Positions 27,554 through 35,056 of a stretch of 64,000 nucleotides of DNA are shown in pieces (positions within the stretch are counted from its first letter, which is position 1; every line of letters begins with the position of its first letter). The DNA lies in the NCBI GenBank assembly GCA_037200685.1, contig JBBCIG010000019.1:1-64000 (forward strand), in the 5' to 3' direction. The DNA is from JAJKIP01 sp037200685. GTDB lineage: Bacteria > Bacteroidota > Bacteroidia > Chitinophagales > Chitinophagaceae. The notes under the pieces are model-generated. The model did not search any database and had not been told where the DNA came from. It saw only the letters and a program-made list of their open reading frames with translations. A program made the position numbers and the translations under genes.

Positions 27554-28039
27554 TTATTTAGGGGATATTAGATTGGCAATTTTTTGTCCTGATTGATTAC
27601 CGAGGATAATAAGCTCTCTTTTTTTATTATCTCGAGTCCTTATATAAACTTTCCCATCATGGGGATAATAACCCATTCCCCATTTCTTACTCGAGTCGTA
27701 AGTAGAACTTAGTATGTTTCCTCTTTCAATAAGGAAATTGGATTTATTTTTGGTCAAAATACTTCCATCAAATAAGTTATCATTTTCAATTGAGCGGATG
27801 TATTTTTCTTTTAAATAAGAGTGCGGATTTGATAAGTCTCCTCGAATTGCAAGGTTAGCAGTAATTTTTTTTGTAAAAATATCTCCACCGCTTTCAATGC
27901 TTACTATTCCATTTCCAACTATTCCAACCAAGCAGTCTTTGGTCAGAAGAACTAAATAAGTTCTATTCAGTAACAACATATAATATTCCATCGCCACGAA
28001 ATGATTGTCATCAGTCAGTTCAAACTCTTTTAATGTCAT
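27554..28039 (-). CDS. Hypothetical protein
   Basis: 161 aa, no signal peptide and no membrane segment. It begins MTLKEFELTDDNHFVAMEYY; hydrophobic strands (RTYLVLLTKDCLVGIVGNGI) and a C-terminal strand-rich part (KVYIRTRDNKKRELIILGNQ) suggest a small beta fold. No family recognised. It is the first gene (on its strand) in the run of minus-strand genes separated by cassette-like spacers. Confidence 0.6.
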   Translation of the reverse strand: MTLKEFELTDDNHFVAMEYYMLLLNRTYLVLLTKDCLVGIVGNGIVSIESGGDIFTKKITANLAIRGDLSNPHSYLKEKYIRSIENDNLFDGSILTKNKSNFLIERGNILSSTYDSSKKWGMGYYPHDGKVYIRTRDNKKRELIILGNQSGQKIANLISPK

Positions 28040-28097
28040 AGATAATCATCATGGTTTGTTGTTAGAATTGTCATTCAATGAGTGTCTCCGAAAATTG

Positions 28098-28260
28098 CAG
28101 GCAACGGGCAGGGCTGTATGCAGGTTGGGAATTAGTATTCCGTCTGCCCATAACCGCTCCTAATTGAAAATATATTGATGAAGTTAAGTACAAAAGCCGA
28201 TAGATATTCGTCGGCTGGAACTGAAGCTGGGATTTGCAATTAGCTGCTGTTACAATGTCG
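28098..28260. repeat. Cassette-like spacer 3
   Basis: Shares with spacer 1 the internal motif TTGATGAAGTTAAG followed by CAAAA, and the outer end pattern GCATACAGCCCTGCCCGTTG on the minus strand. The GCCGATAG / TTCGTCGGC pair inside forms a small hairpin. The 712-base gap 28040-28751 holds this spacer, a tandem duplication at 28271, a transposase remnant and a GC-rich hairpin. Confidence 0.4.
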
Positions 28261-28270
28261 GGCCCAACTC

Positions 28271-28344
28271 TTGCCATCGTTGGCTTCCAAACTTTGAGCG
28301 GCCGTTCTTGCCATAGTTGGTGTTCCAACTTTAAGCGGCCTTTG
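28271..28344. repeat. 37-bp tandem duplication
   Basis: Two adjacent 37-base units (28271-28307 and 28308-28344) both begin CTTGCCAT and run through GTTGG, a CCAA box and AAGCGGCC or GAGCGGCC. They differ at roughly six positions. Confidence 0.6.
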
Positions 28345-28421
28345 TTGCGTGTTGCGTGATAGCCTTGTGCAGCCAGCTAAAACACCAACAAACGAATTAA
28401 GTAAGCCAACATGTTCTTATC

Positions 28422-28559
28422 TCAATCTGCTGAATGCGTAAGAAATCTCCAGTTGTCATTTCCTGTTTCGTAAAACAGGGCGGATGAATATTTATATTCT
28501 TCAGGCAGTTTGCAAATCCCTGCTTTTTCGTCCTTGCGGGGTCTTCTGTAAACTTCAAT
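28422..28559 (-). pseudogene. Remnant of a REP-associated tyrosine transposase (C-terminus)
   Basis: On the minus strand an open frame ends at 28422-28424 and encodes KDEKAGICKLPEEYKYSSA followed by LFYETGNDNWRFLTH. This is the conserved C-terminal block of Y1/IS200-like REP-associated transposases (typically VRAGL ... PEEYKYSSA ... FLTH). The frame stays open about 70 codons upstream but loses similarity and has no start, and the catalytic HUH and Tyr motifs are absent. It sits next to a GC-rich REP-like hairpin. Confidence 0.6.
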
Positions 28560-28574
28560 AATCAGCCAGTGTCC

Positions 28575-28605
28575 CGCCGGGGTTTGGCCTAAGCCAACCC
28601 CGGCG
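28575..28605. repeat. REP-like GC-rich hairpin
   Basis: CGCCGGGGTTTGGC and its near-complement GCCAACCCCGGCG around the loop CTAA, with one bulged T. It lies just upstream (minus strand) of the transposase remnant, the expected place for a REP sequence. Confidence 0.6.
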
Positions 28606-28751
28606 TATAGGAAATCTTCTCTAAGAAATCATATTCCCAATACTTGCCCCCCCAATTTCGAAACCTTTCCACTCCCTTTCATTCATTATCTATCCCTCCA
28701 TAAGAATTTTCTTATTTACTTACTCTTCTTTAACCTTTAAAACAAACACCT

Positions 28752-29498
28752 ATGGCATCAACATCAGAAACCGGCCATGCTAAAAACATCGCCAACTTCG
28801 AAGACCTCATTTCATTTTGCACCGGCTACGGCGCTGCATATAATCCCGGGAGAGAAAATCTTACACTTATAAAACTCCAGGGGTTATACGGCGCCGCTCA
28901 AAATGTATTGCAGGATACGAAGTCAGCGAAAACAGCATTTGATAATGCTACCAATAACAGGCGTATCGGATTCGCGGACTTACAGCCCTTTGCTGCCAGG
29001 TTAGTCAATGCACTCACTGCTTTCGGTGCATCAGAACTTGTCATTGCGGATGCGAAAGCAATCAATAAAAAGATTCAGGGTGCAAGGGCGAAAGAGAAAC
29101 CAGCGCCGCCACCCGCAGGCGCTGCTGCAAGCCCTGCTCCCAAAACCATTTCCACCAGCCAGCAGAGTTACGATAGCATGGTAGATCATTTTACAAAAAT
29201 GGTAGAAATCGCCACACAGGAAAGCAGTTACACTCCCAACGAACCGGAACTGAAAATAACCGGCCTGCAAACAAAACTTAATGGATTAAAAGCAGCCAAC
29301 ACCGCCGTATCCAATACCTATACAGCATGGAGTAATGCAAGAATAACGAGGGACAATACATTATATAATATAATCACCGGCCTCGTGCCCGTCGCACTGG
29401 ATGTAAAAAAATACATCAAATCAATATTCGGCCCCGGCAGCCCGCAAGCAAAACAATTAACGGCGCTTGATTTTAAAGTAATTGCTAATAACGATTAA
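28752..29498 (+). CDS. Conserved hypothetical protein with two homologous halves
   Basis: 248 aa, no signal peptide, mostly helical. Residues 14-92 (NFEDLISFCTGYGAAYNPGR ... LVNALTAFG) and 138-227 (QSYDSMVDHFTKMV ... YTPNEPELKITGLQTKLNG ... YIKSIFG) align end to end: Y-x-P, then L-x-I-x-x-L-Q, an A-A-N/Q core and an N-A/N-x-R-I/R segment. A flexible Ala/Pro-rich linker (about 112-133) joins them. I recall similar uncharacterised Bacteroidota proteins but no named family or function. It is single on the plus strand, immediately upstream of the 21-bp tandem array. A start at 28752 fits the AT-rich leader ACCTTTAAAACAAACACCT before it. Confidence 0.7.
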   Translation: MASTSETGHAKNIANFEDLISFCTGYGAAYNPGRENLTLIKLQGLYGAAQNVLQDTKSAKTAFDNATNNRRIGFADLQPFAARLVNALTAFGASELVIADAKAINKKIQGARAKEKPAPPPAGAAASPAPKTISTSQQSYDSMVDHFTKMVEIATQESSYTPNEPELKITGLQTKLNGLKAANTAVSNTYTAWSNARITRDNTLYNIITGLVPVALDVKKYIKSIFGPGSPQAKQLTALDFKVIANND

Positions 29499-29573
29499 TA
29501 AGAAGCTGCACATCAAATACCACCATTTTTTCCTAAGCAATTTACTTTTCTTTATACTTTCTCTTCCGCTACC

Positions 29574-29888
29574 GTGGTTGGAGCGACTTCTTTTGTGGTT
29601 TTCGTAACTGCGGCGGTGGTAGAAGCTACTGCGATTGTGGTATTCGTTACTGCGAAAATGGTAGAGGCTACTGCGCTTGTGGTATTCGTTACTGCGAAAG
29701 TGGTATAGGCTACTGCATTTTTGGTATTCGAAACTGCTCTAGTGGCATTAGCGACTGCTCTTGTGGTATTCGTTACTGCACCAGTGGTATTAGTGACTGA
29801 TCCAGTGGTAGAAGCTACTGCGTTTGTGGTTCTTGCAACTGCGCTGGCGGTGGGAGCTACTGCGTTTTTGGTTTTCAGAACTGCAGTG
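29574..29888. repeat. Tandem array, 15 exact-length units of 21 bp
   Basis: Fifteen units of exactly 21 bases with no indels. Unit pattern: GTGGTnnnnnnnACTGCG then three variable bases. Two sub-types alternate, with GTATTCGTTAC-like and GTAGAAGCTAC-like cores, giving a 42-bp higher-order period. In most units positions 4-7 can pair with 11-14, and the paired bases change together (GTAG/CTAC, GTT/AAC, GTTG/CGAC, GTTC/GAAC in the 35-kb copy). The array lies 75 bases after the unknown gene at 28752 and 98 bases after the kinase stop on the other strand. A frame on the minus strand is open (AVxxTTx heptads) but has no start codon. Confidence 0.85.
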
Positions 29889-29985
29889 TAGCCTCCACAG
29901 GGCTAAATTTTTTTCTGATTGTCAATTTATTATAAAATAGGATAAAACATTTCGAAATCCTGCCCCGGTCATAACAGGAGTTATT

Positions 29986-32493
29986 TTATGCTTGCATCAG
30001 TGGCTTATCAGCTACCGTGAAAATCACAGTCAGTATACATCCTTTGCCGGGTTGCGAATCAAAATCAGCCTTACCATTTAACGCCGCGGCCCGGCTCCTG
30101 ATATTATCAACCCCTATCCCTTTTCTTTTGACGTTCACATCAAATCCCACACCATTGTCTGCAATGATCAGGATAACCGTTTCTTTAGTTTGGGATAAAT
30201 TGATGGTCACATTTGCGGCATGAGCATGTTTTAAAATATTATTTAATTGTTCCTGGACTATCCTGAAAATATTCAATTTGAATTTATCATCTACCCGGCT
30301 TTCAATAAGTGGATCAAATGACCAAATGATTTTTACCGGGTTCACCTGCATGGTGTCTATCGTAAGTTTTTCAATAGCATGGCCAAGCCCCAGGTTCTGT
30401 ATACTTTCAGTAGCCAGGCCTTTTGTTAATTTCCTGATTTCTTCGATAGCATTCATGGTGTATTCTGATGAACGGCTTAAATGCATTTCGCTGTTTGTCC
30501 CGCCTTGTTTTGCCATTTCCAGGTACAGCCGTGACGCACCCAGCAACTGGTTTACATTATCATGCAGTTCTTTTCCCAAATCAGAACGTTCCGCTTCTTT
30601 AGCGTCCTGCATCGCATCCGCGATCTGTTTTTCCTTTAATTTTATTTCATGCGCTAATTTTTCTTCCAGTACTGTTTGTTTACTTATATCCTGCATGGAA
30701 CCTATCATACGGTAAGGTATTCCATCACTGTTGCGCAGGATGATGCGGCTGCTCAGTATATTAGCCACTGAACCATCGGCTTTTAAAAACCGGTAGCTGC
30801 ATTTCCATGATGTTTCTTTTGAGGCCAGCATGCGATGATAATCCTCCAATACCCTTTCCTTGTCTTCGGGATGTAAATGGCTGCCCCATACTACTGAGCT
30901 CTTCATGAACGGTGTAATTGGATGACCGAACTCTTTCTCATAACCATCACTAAGTACGATATCGTCCGTTATAAGATCTATATCATATAGTATATCAGAA
31001 GAGGAATTGAACATCAGCCGGAAACTTTCATTATACTCTAAACGTAATTTGCTGGTACCTGCAATTTCCTTTTCCAGTTTATCTTCCAATTCCTTTTGCC
31101 GGCTCAGGTCATGTATAACGCCGATCATCCGGCATGCTTTTCCTTCCGTATCCCTGATGATCGTTGCCCTGCCAAATACATTGGCAACCGAACCGTTGGC
31201 CCTGACAAAGCGATAAGCAAGTTCCCACCTGGTAGCTGAAGAGGCGAGTACTTCCTCTATACTTTTTTCAACAGCTTCTTTATCACCAGGATGAAGAAAA
31301 TCCGCCCAGTTGAATGCTTCTTTGTGATCGTTTATAAAAGCATAGCCAAACAGATCTTTAAATCCTTCTCCCAAAAAAAACTCATTGGTCAGTATATTCC
31401 AGTCCCATATTCCGTCATAAGAAAGTTTGGCGGCGAGGTAAAATATATCATCATTGTCTTTTTTTATAATTGACTGCTGCTCTACCTTATTTTCTAATTC
31501 CTGTAGCTTGCTTACGTCTTGCGTAGCGCCGATGAGCCGCAATGCCTTGCCATTTATATCTCTTATAATAGCCGCACGGCTGTTCACTGAAGCGACCGAT
31601 CCGTCCTTGCGCCTTATTTTATAAGACTCACTCCAGCTCCTGGAAGTAGAGGCAAGTATTTTTTTAAAAATTTCTTTAACCGGCTTATTTTTCTCTGGGA
31701 TAAAATATTTCTCCAGGTCCGAAAAACGAATACTGTTGTTCTTCAACTTATATCCAAACAATTCTTTGATGCTTTCCCCGATATAGACCAGGCCTGTGAC
31801 AAGGTCCCAGTCCCACATGACATCGTAGGATGCTTTAGCGATATGCGTTATCCATTTTTTATTTTCAGCGATGCCGGCGTTGGATCTTTCCAGCGCCATG
31901 GCGATATCGCCGGCAACGATTGAATTGGCCACGACAATATTATCAGCAACTATCTTATCTTTATTTATATCGATCGTTTTTTGAACCGCCTTGGCAAGTA
32001 TTATATTATCAGCTACAACTTTCTCTTTTTCTTTGTCAATTACTTTTTGCGCCAGTACCTTCTTGCTAATATCTGTAATACTGGTCGTTGATCTTTCAAT
32101 TCCTTCGTCATCCGTAAAGACGGTCGACATGATCTCGCAGGAAATAGCCTTGCCGCTCTTTTTAAGGACAGTGACAATGGCAACGGAGTTACCTTCTGTG
32201 GTTCGCTGCTCAAGCATTTTTTTAAAACCCGCTTCCTTTATATCAAAAATGTTTCTCCGGCTTTTGGTCAATAATTCTTTTTTTGAATAGCCAAGTAGCT
32301 TGCAGGCGGCGGCGTTGGTAATAACAATTTTACCGGTACTGACAATGCTGATGATGTTGGCTTGTGCGGAATTATTAAAAGCAAGGCGAAGAAGGGCTTC
32401 ATCTGTGGCAGCCGCATTAGGCCCTTTCACAAGAGGTTTTACAGGAATAAGGTTCATATAAGTAAGGTAACCTTTATTTATACGTATAAACAC
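29986..32493 (-). CDS. Multi-PAS sensor histidine kinase (HisKA_3 type)
   Basis: 835 aa, no membrane segment, so a cytosolic sensor. Four PAS/PAC units lie at about 30-150, 220-340, 350-470 and 500-620; the later ones share WDWDLVTG-, YRFVRANGSVANV- and RMIGVIHDLS-type motifs. Between PAS1 and PAS2 is a duplicated linker (VADNIILA, VADNIVVA). The dimerisation helix has the phospho-acceptor His644 in LGKELHDNVNQLLGAS, followed by an HATPase_c domain (IIADNGVGFDVN, GIGVDNIRSRAAAL). It belongs to the NarX/DegS-like kinases, which signal to NarL-type regulators. A possible alternative start is the ATG at 32457. No partner regulator is adjacent. Confidence 0.88.
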   Translation of the reverse strand: MFIRINKGYLTYMNLIPVKPLVKGPNAAATDEALLRLAFNNSAQANIISIVSTGKIVITNAAACKLLGYSKKELLTKSRRNIFDIKEAGFKKMLEQRTTEGNSVAIVTVLKKSGKAISCEIMSTVFTDDEGIERSTTSITDISKKVLAQKVIDKEKEKVVADNIILAKAVQKTIDINKDKIVADNIVVANSIVAGDIAMALERSNAGIAENKKWITHIAKASYDVMWDWDLVTGLVYIGESIKELFGYKLKNNSIRFSDLEKYFIPEKNKPVKEIFKKILASTSRSWSESYKIRRKDGSVASVNSRAAIIRDINGKALRLIGATQDVSKLQELENKVEQQSIIKKDNDDIFYLAAKLSYDGIWDWNILTNEFFLGEGFKDLFGYAFINDHKEAFNWADFLHPGDKEAVEKSIEEVLASSATRWELAYRFVRANGSVANVFGRATIIRDTEGKACRMIGVIHDLSRQKELEDKLEKEIAGTSKLRLEYNESFRLMFNSSSDILYDIDLITDDIVLSDGYEKEFGHPITPFMKSSVVWGSHLHPEDKERVLEDYHRMLASKETSWKCSYRFLKADGSVANILSSRIILRNSDGIPYRMIGSMQDISKQTVLEEKLAHEIKLKEKQIADAMQDAKEAERSDLGKELHDNVNQLLGASRLYLEMAKQGGTNSEMHLSRSSEYTMNAIEEIRKLTKGLATESIQNLGLGHAIEKLTIDTMQVNPVKIIWSFDPLIESRVDDKFKLNIFRIVQEQLNNILKHAHAANVTINLSQTKETVILIIADNGVGFDVNVKRKGIGVDNIRSRAAALNGKADFDSQPGKGCILTVIFTVADKPLMQA

Positions 32494-32601
32494 GATGATG
32501 ATTCAAATCATTTCTATTGTTGGTAATAGCTACTATTTAGCGAACATCTTTTCAGTAACTAAGGGTAAACTCTTTTTATGATAATGGATTTATATGCAGG
32601 G

Positions 32602-34059
32602 TTAATTTTTATGTACGGGGAAAACAGCTTTAAGTTCATATCCTCTCCATGGGTGTGAATTAATAGTAAGGTTCCCATGACAGAGTTCCACCCTGCTTTT
32701 GATATTGATGATGCCCACTCCCTTGTTTTCTTTCAACATGTCATGCCCTTTACCGTTATCTGCTATCGTAAGTATTATTTCATTTTTATACTGGCTTAAC
32801 GTTATGCTGGCACGGGAAGCTTCTGAATGCTTAAGGATATTGTTTATTTGCTCCTGGATGATCCGGAAAATATTCACTTGTAAATCATCAGTAAGTTCTT
32901 CTTCAATAACACCAATTTCATGAACTTCAATTTTTATAGTATGGACTGCCATCACATCAGCTATTAGAATTTTTATATTATTAAACAAGCTGATAATATG
33001 CGGCGGGGGAATGATTAAAGTTTTCGATATTTTCCGGATCACCTCGATCACTTCTTGTATAAAGCCTAACGATTTTTCCAAATTTGCTTCCCTGTTTACT
33101 TCGGACTTCTTCGCCATTTGAACATACATCTTGGCGACCACCATTACCTGGCCCAGGTTATCATGAATTTCCTTGCCTATGCTGGCCCTGTCATTTTCAA
33201 GTGCCGTCAATACGGCCTTCGTGATCTCCCGTTGCTGTTCTATTTTTTGTGAAACGAGTTCTTTTTCCAGTAAAACCCTTTTATTGATATCCTGGGTCGC
33301 ACCAATTATCCGGGTAGCATTATTCTTTTCATCGTACACGATATGTCCCCGGTCATGCACATAGATATATTCTCCATCCGTTTTTTTAAACCTGTATTCA
33401 TCTTCCCATGTGCTTTCATTTCCTTCACTGATAATTCTATTGAATTTGGATAATATACGGTCTTTGTCTTCGGGATGAATACAATTTTTCCAAAAGCTTG
33501 CAGGCACCAGTGTATTTTCAACCGGGTAACCAAAAACCCTTTTATGCCCTCCGTCTATCCAGAATATTTCATTAGCGTTAAGGTCCCATTCCCATAAACA
33601 ATCATTAGTAATTTCTGTTACAAACCTGTACAGTTCAGTCAGGGTGTTTAGTCGTCCTTGCGGATTATCAGGAGTATCAGAATAGGGCAGTGTGCTACTT
33701 TTAAAAGAAACACACAAAGCATCTTCGGCATACCATGTTGTAACGTCAAACCAGGCGCCCATTTCCACCCAGTATTCCCGGAAGTGAAGGGGAATATCCT
33801 CAAGGAAAGCTTTTTGATAAACAGCATAAAATTCTACCGGGATATAATCTGCGAATTGTTCCCAGAGATTTTTACCTATTATATCTGTTTCAGCGATGCG
33901 GAGTAATTTTTCAGCCGCCTTGTTCCAGTATTTTACGGTCCATTTGCGGTCTACGATAAAATACCCATTTGTCATTGTTTCTATGACAGGCTTACCTCTA
34001 TAGGGGTTAATATTTTTTTGAATGATACTATTTGGTTTTAAAAGAAGTTGAGCTGACAT
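32602..34059 (-). CDS. PAS sensor histidine kinase (HisKA_3 type)
   Basis: 485 aa. Two PAS domains: residues about 25-130 (MTNGYFIVDRKWTVKYWNKA) and 140-265 (CLWEWDLNANEIFWIDGGHK, RIIGATQDINKR). His299 in GKEIHDNLGQVMVVAKMYV is the expected phospho-acceptor, and the ATPase has LTIADNGKGHDM and GVGIINIKSRVEL. It is closely related in design to the kinase downstream (29986-32493), 108 bases away, and shares direction with the cupin gene upstream. Cytosolic; signal unknown. Confidence 0.88.
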   Translation of the reverse strand: MSAQLLLKPNSIIQKNINPYRGKPVIETMTNGYFIVDRKWTVKYWNKAAEKLLRIAETDIIGKNLWEQFADYIPVEFYAVYQKAFLEDIPLHFREYWVEMGAWFDVTTWYAEDALCVSFKSSTLPYSDTPDNPQGRLNTLTELYRFVTEITNDCLWEWDLNANEIFWIDGGHKRVFGYPVENTLVPASFWKNCIHPEDKDRILSKFNRIISEGNESTWEDEYRFKKTDGEYIYVHDRGHIVYDEKNNATRIIGATQDINKRVLLEKELVSQKIEQQREITKAVLTALENDRASIGKEIHDNLGQVMVVAKMYVQMAKKSEVNREANLEKSLGFIQEVIEVIRKISKTLIIPPPHIISLFNNIKILIADVMAVHTIKIEVHEIGVIEEELTDDLQVNIFRIIQEQINNILKHSEASRASITLSQYKNEIILTIADNGKGHDMLKENKGVGIINIKSRVELCHGNLTINSHPWRGYELKAVFPVHKN

Positions 34060-34081
34060 GTGTATTCTTTACTGTTAAGGT

Positions 34082-34468
34082 TTAATCATCGCTGCCTTTA
34101 ATAATTGTCAGGATCATTTTAAAACGCCCATTCGGTTTTATAAAATTGGATGCATGCGCCGGTATAACGATGCCTTCTCCTGACTTAAGAATAGAAGCTA
34201 CTTTATTAATAACTATCTCCGCCTGTCCATCAATAATCTGCGCAAACGTGTCGAAGGGAGAAGTCTTTTCAGTCAGCCCTTCACCTGTATCAAAAGACAT
34301 GACACTTATATTGCCCGTTGACTTTTTGATAATAGTTTTTATAACAACAGCATTGGCCATATATTCTATAATTTCTACTATAATATGGGCTTTGGCTTTT
34401 TCAAGGTCCGCATTATTACTATTTTCTTCAACTCCAATGTTTCCGCTTAATAGGTCTTTTTTTTTCAT
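34082..34468 (-). CDS. Cupin-domain protein
   Basis: 128 aa with the two short cupin motifs: FDTFAQIIDGQAEIVINKVASILKSG-type strands with GEGIVIPAHASNFIKP. It lies 22 bases upstream of the PAS kinase on the same strand, so it is probably co-transcribed. The metal-binding His of motif 1 is not clearly present, which weakens an enzyme role; a small-molecule sensor is possible. Confidence 0.7.
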   Translation of the reverse strand: MKKKDLLSGNIGVEENSNNADLEKAKAHIIVEIIEYMANAVVIKTIIKKSTGNISVMSFDTGEGLTEKTSPFDTFAQIIDGQAEIVINKVASILKSGEGIVIPAHASNFIKPNGRFKMILTIIKGSDD

Positions 34469-34981
34469 AGTATAATTATTAACTGTAATCGATTATATTC
34501 TTTGAATCTTTATTTTCTATTACATTCATGTCAATACACAGGCGATCTGCCTTCTGTAAGAAGTTAACTCTTTATATTCTTAATTCTTGGTTGATGATTA
34601 GCAGAGCCAATTTTGTCCGACACCTAAAATCACGGGGTATATAATATTAACGGACATTAAAGCCAGCCTAATGAAAGAATAGATGATCCAGCTGCCTGAT
34701 GATATGAAGAGGCCCTGGTTTTAATAAAGCTCTGTTATTTGTACTTCATAAGTGTTATACTATTACACTTAATTGTTACATGATTCACACATCATCTTAT
34801 TTCCTACCGCATATGGAAGTGAATAATAATGACATTAGAAGTAAACACCCAGGAAGATAAGGCTATGTTTCCGGGTTGCGATTTTGAATAAAAATTCGAC
34901 CTTGGCTGGCATATACCTGGCCAAGTTAAAAAAAGGAAAAATCTTTATTTCCATCCAGAAATCCTTTCAGGTTATGCTTTT

Positions 34982-35023
34982 GTTGTTCTTGGAACTGCGC
35001 TGGTGGTTGGAGCGACTGTAATG
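34982..35023. repeat. Two-unit copy of the 21-bp repeat
   Basis: Two adjacent 21-base units with the same pattern as 29574-29888. Both form full 4-bp stems (GTTC/GAAC and GTTG/CGAC). The copy lies 33 bases past the cyclase stop on the minus strand. The 588-base gap 34469-35056 holds this and no gene that I can see. Confidence 0.75.
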
Positions 35024-35056
35024 TTTTTCAAAGTGAAAGTAGTAGGAGATTTTATG

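Noticed and set aside
28071..28328. 85-aa minus-strand frame
   Set aside because: It spans spacer 3 and the tandem duplication, shows no protein-like composition or leader, and is best explained as chance.
29574..29888. CRISPR array
   Set aside because: Units of 21 bp are contiguous, without unique spacers of constant length, and no cas genes are nearby.
29552..29910. Open reading frame on the minus strand through the 21-bp array (AVxxTTx heptads)
   Set aside because: A 21-bp repeat stays open in any stop-free frame. No ATG, GTG or TTG start with a plausible leader is visible, and it does not continue the kinase frame. Listed as repeat only.
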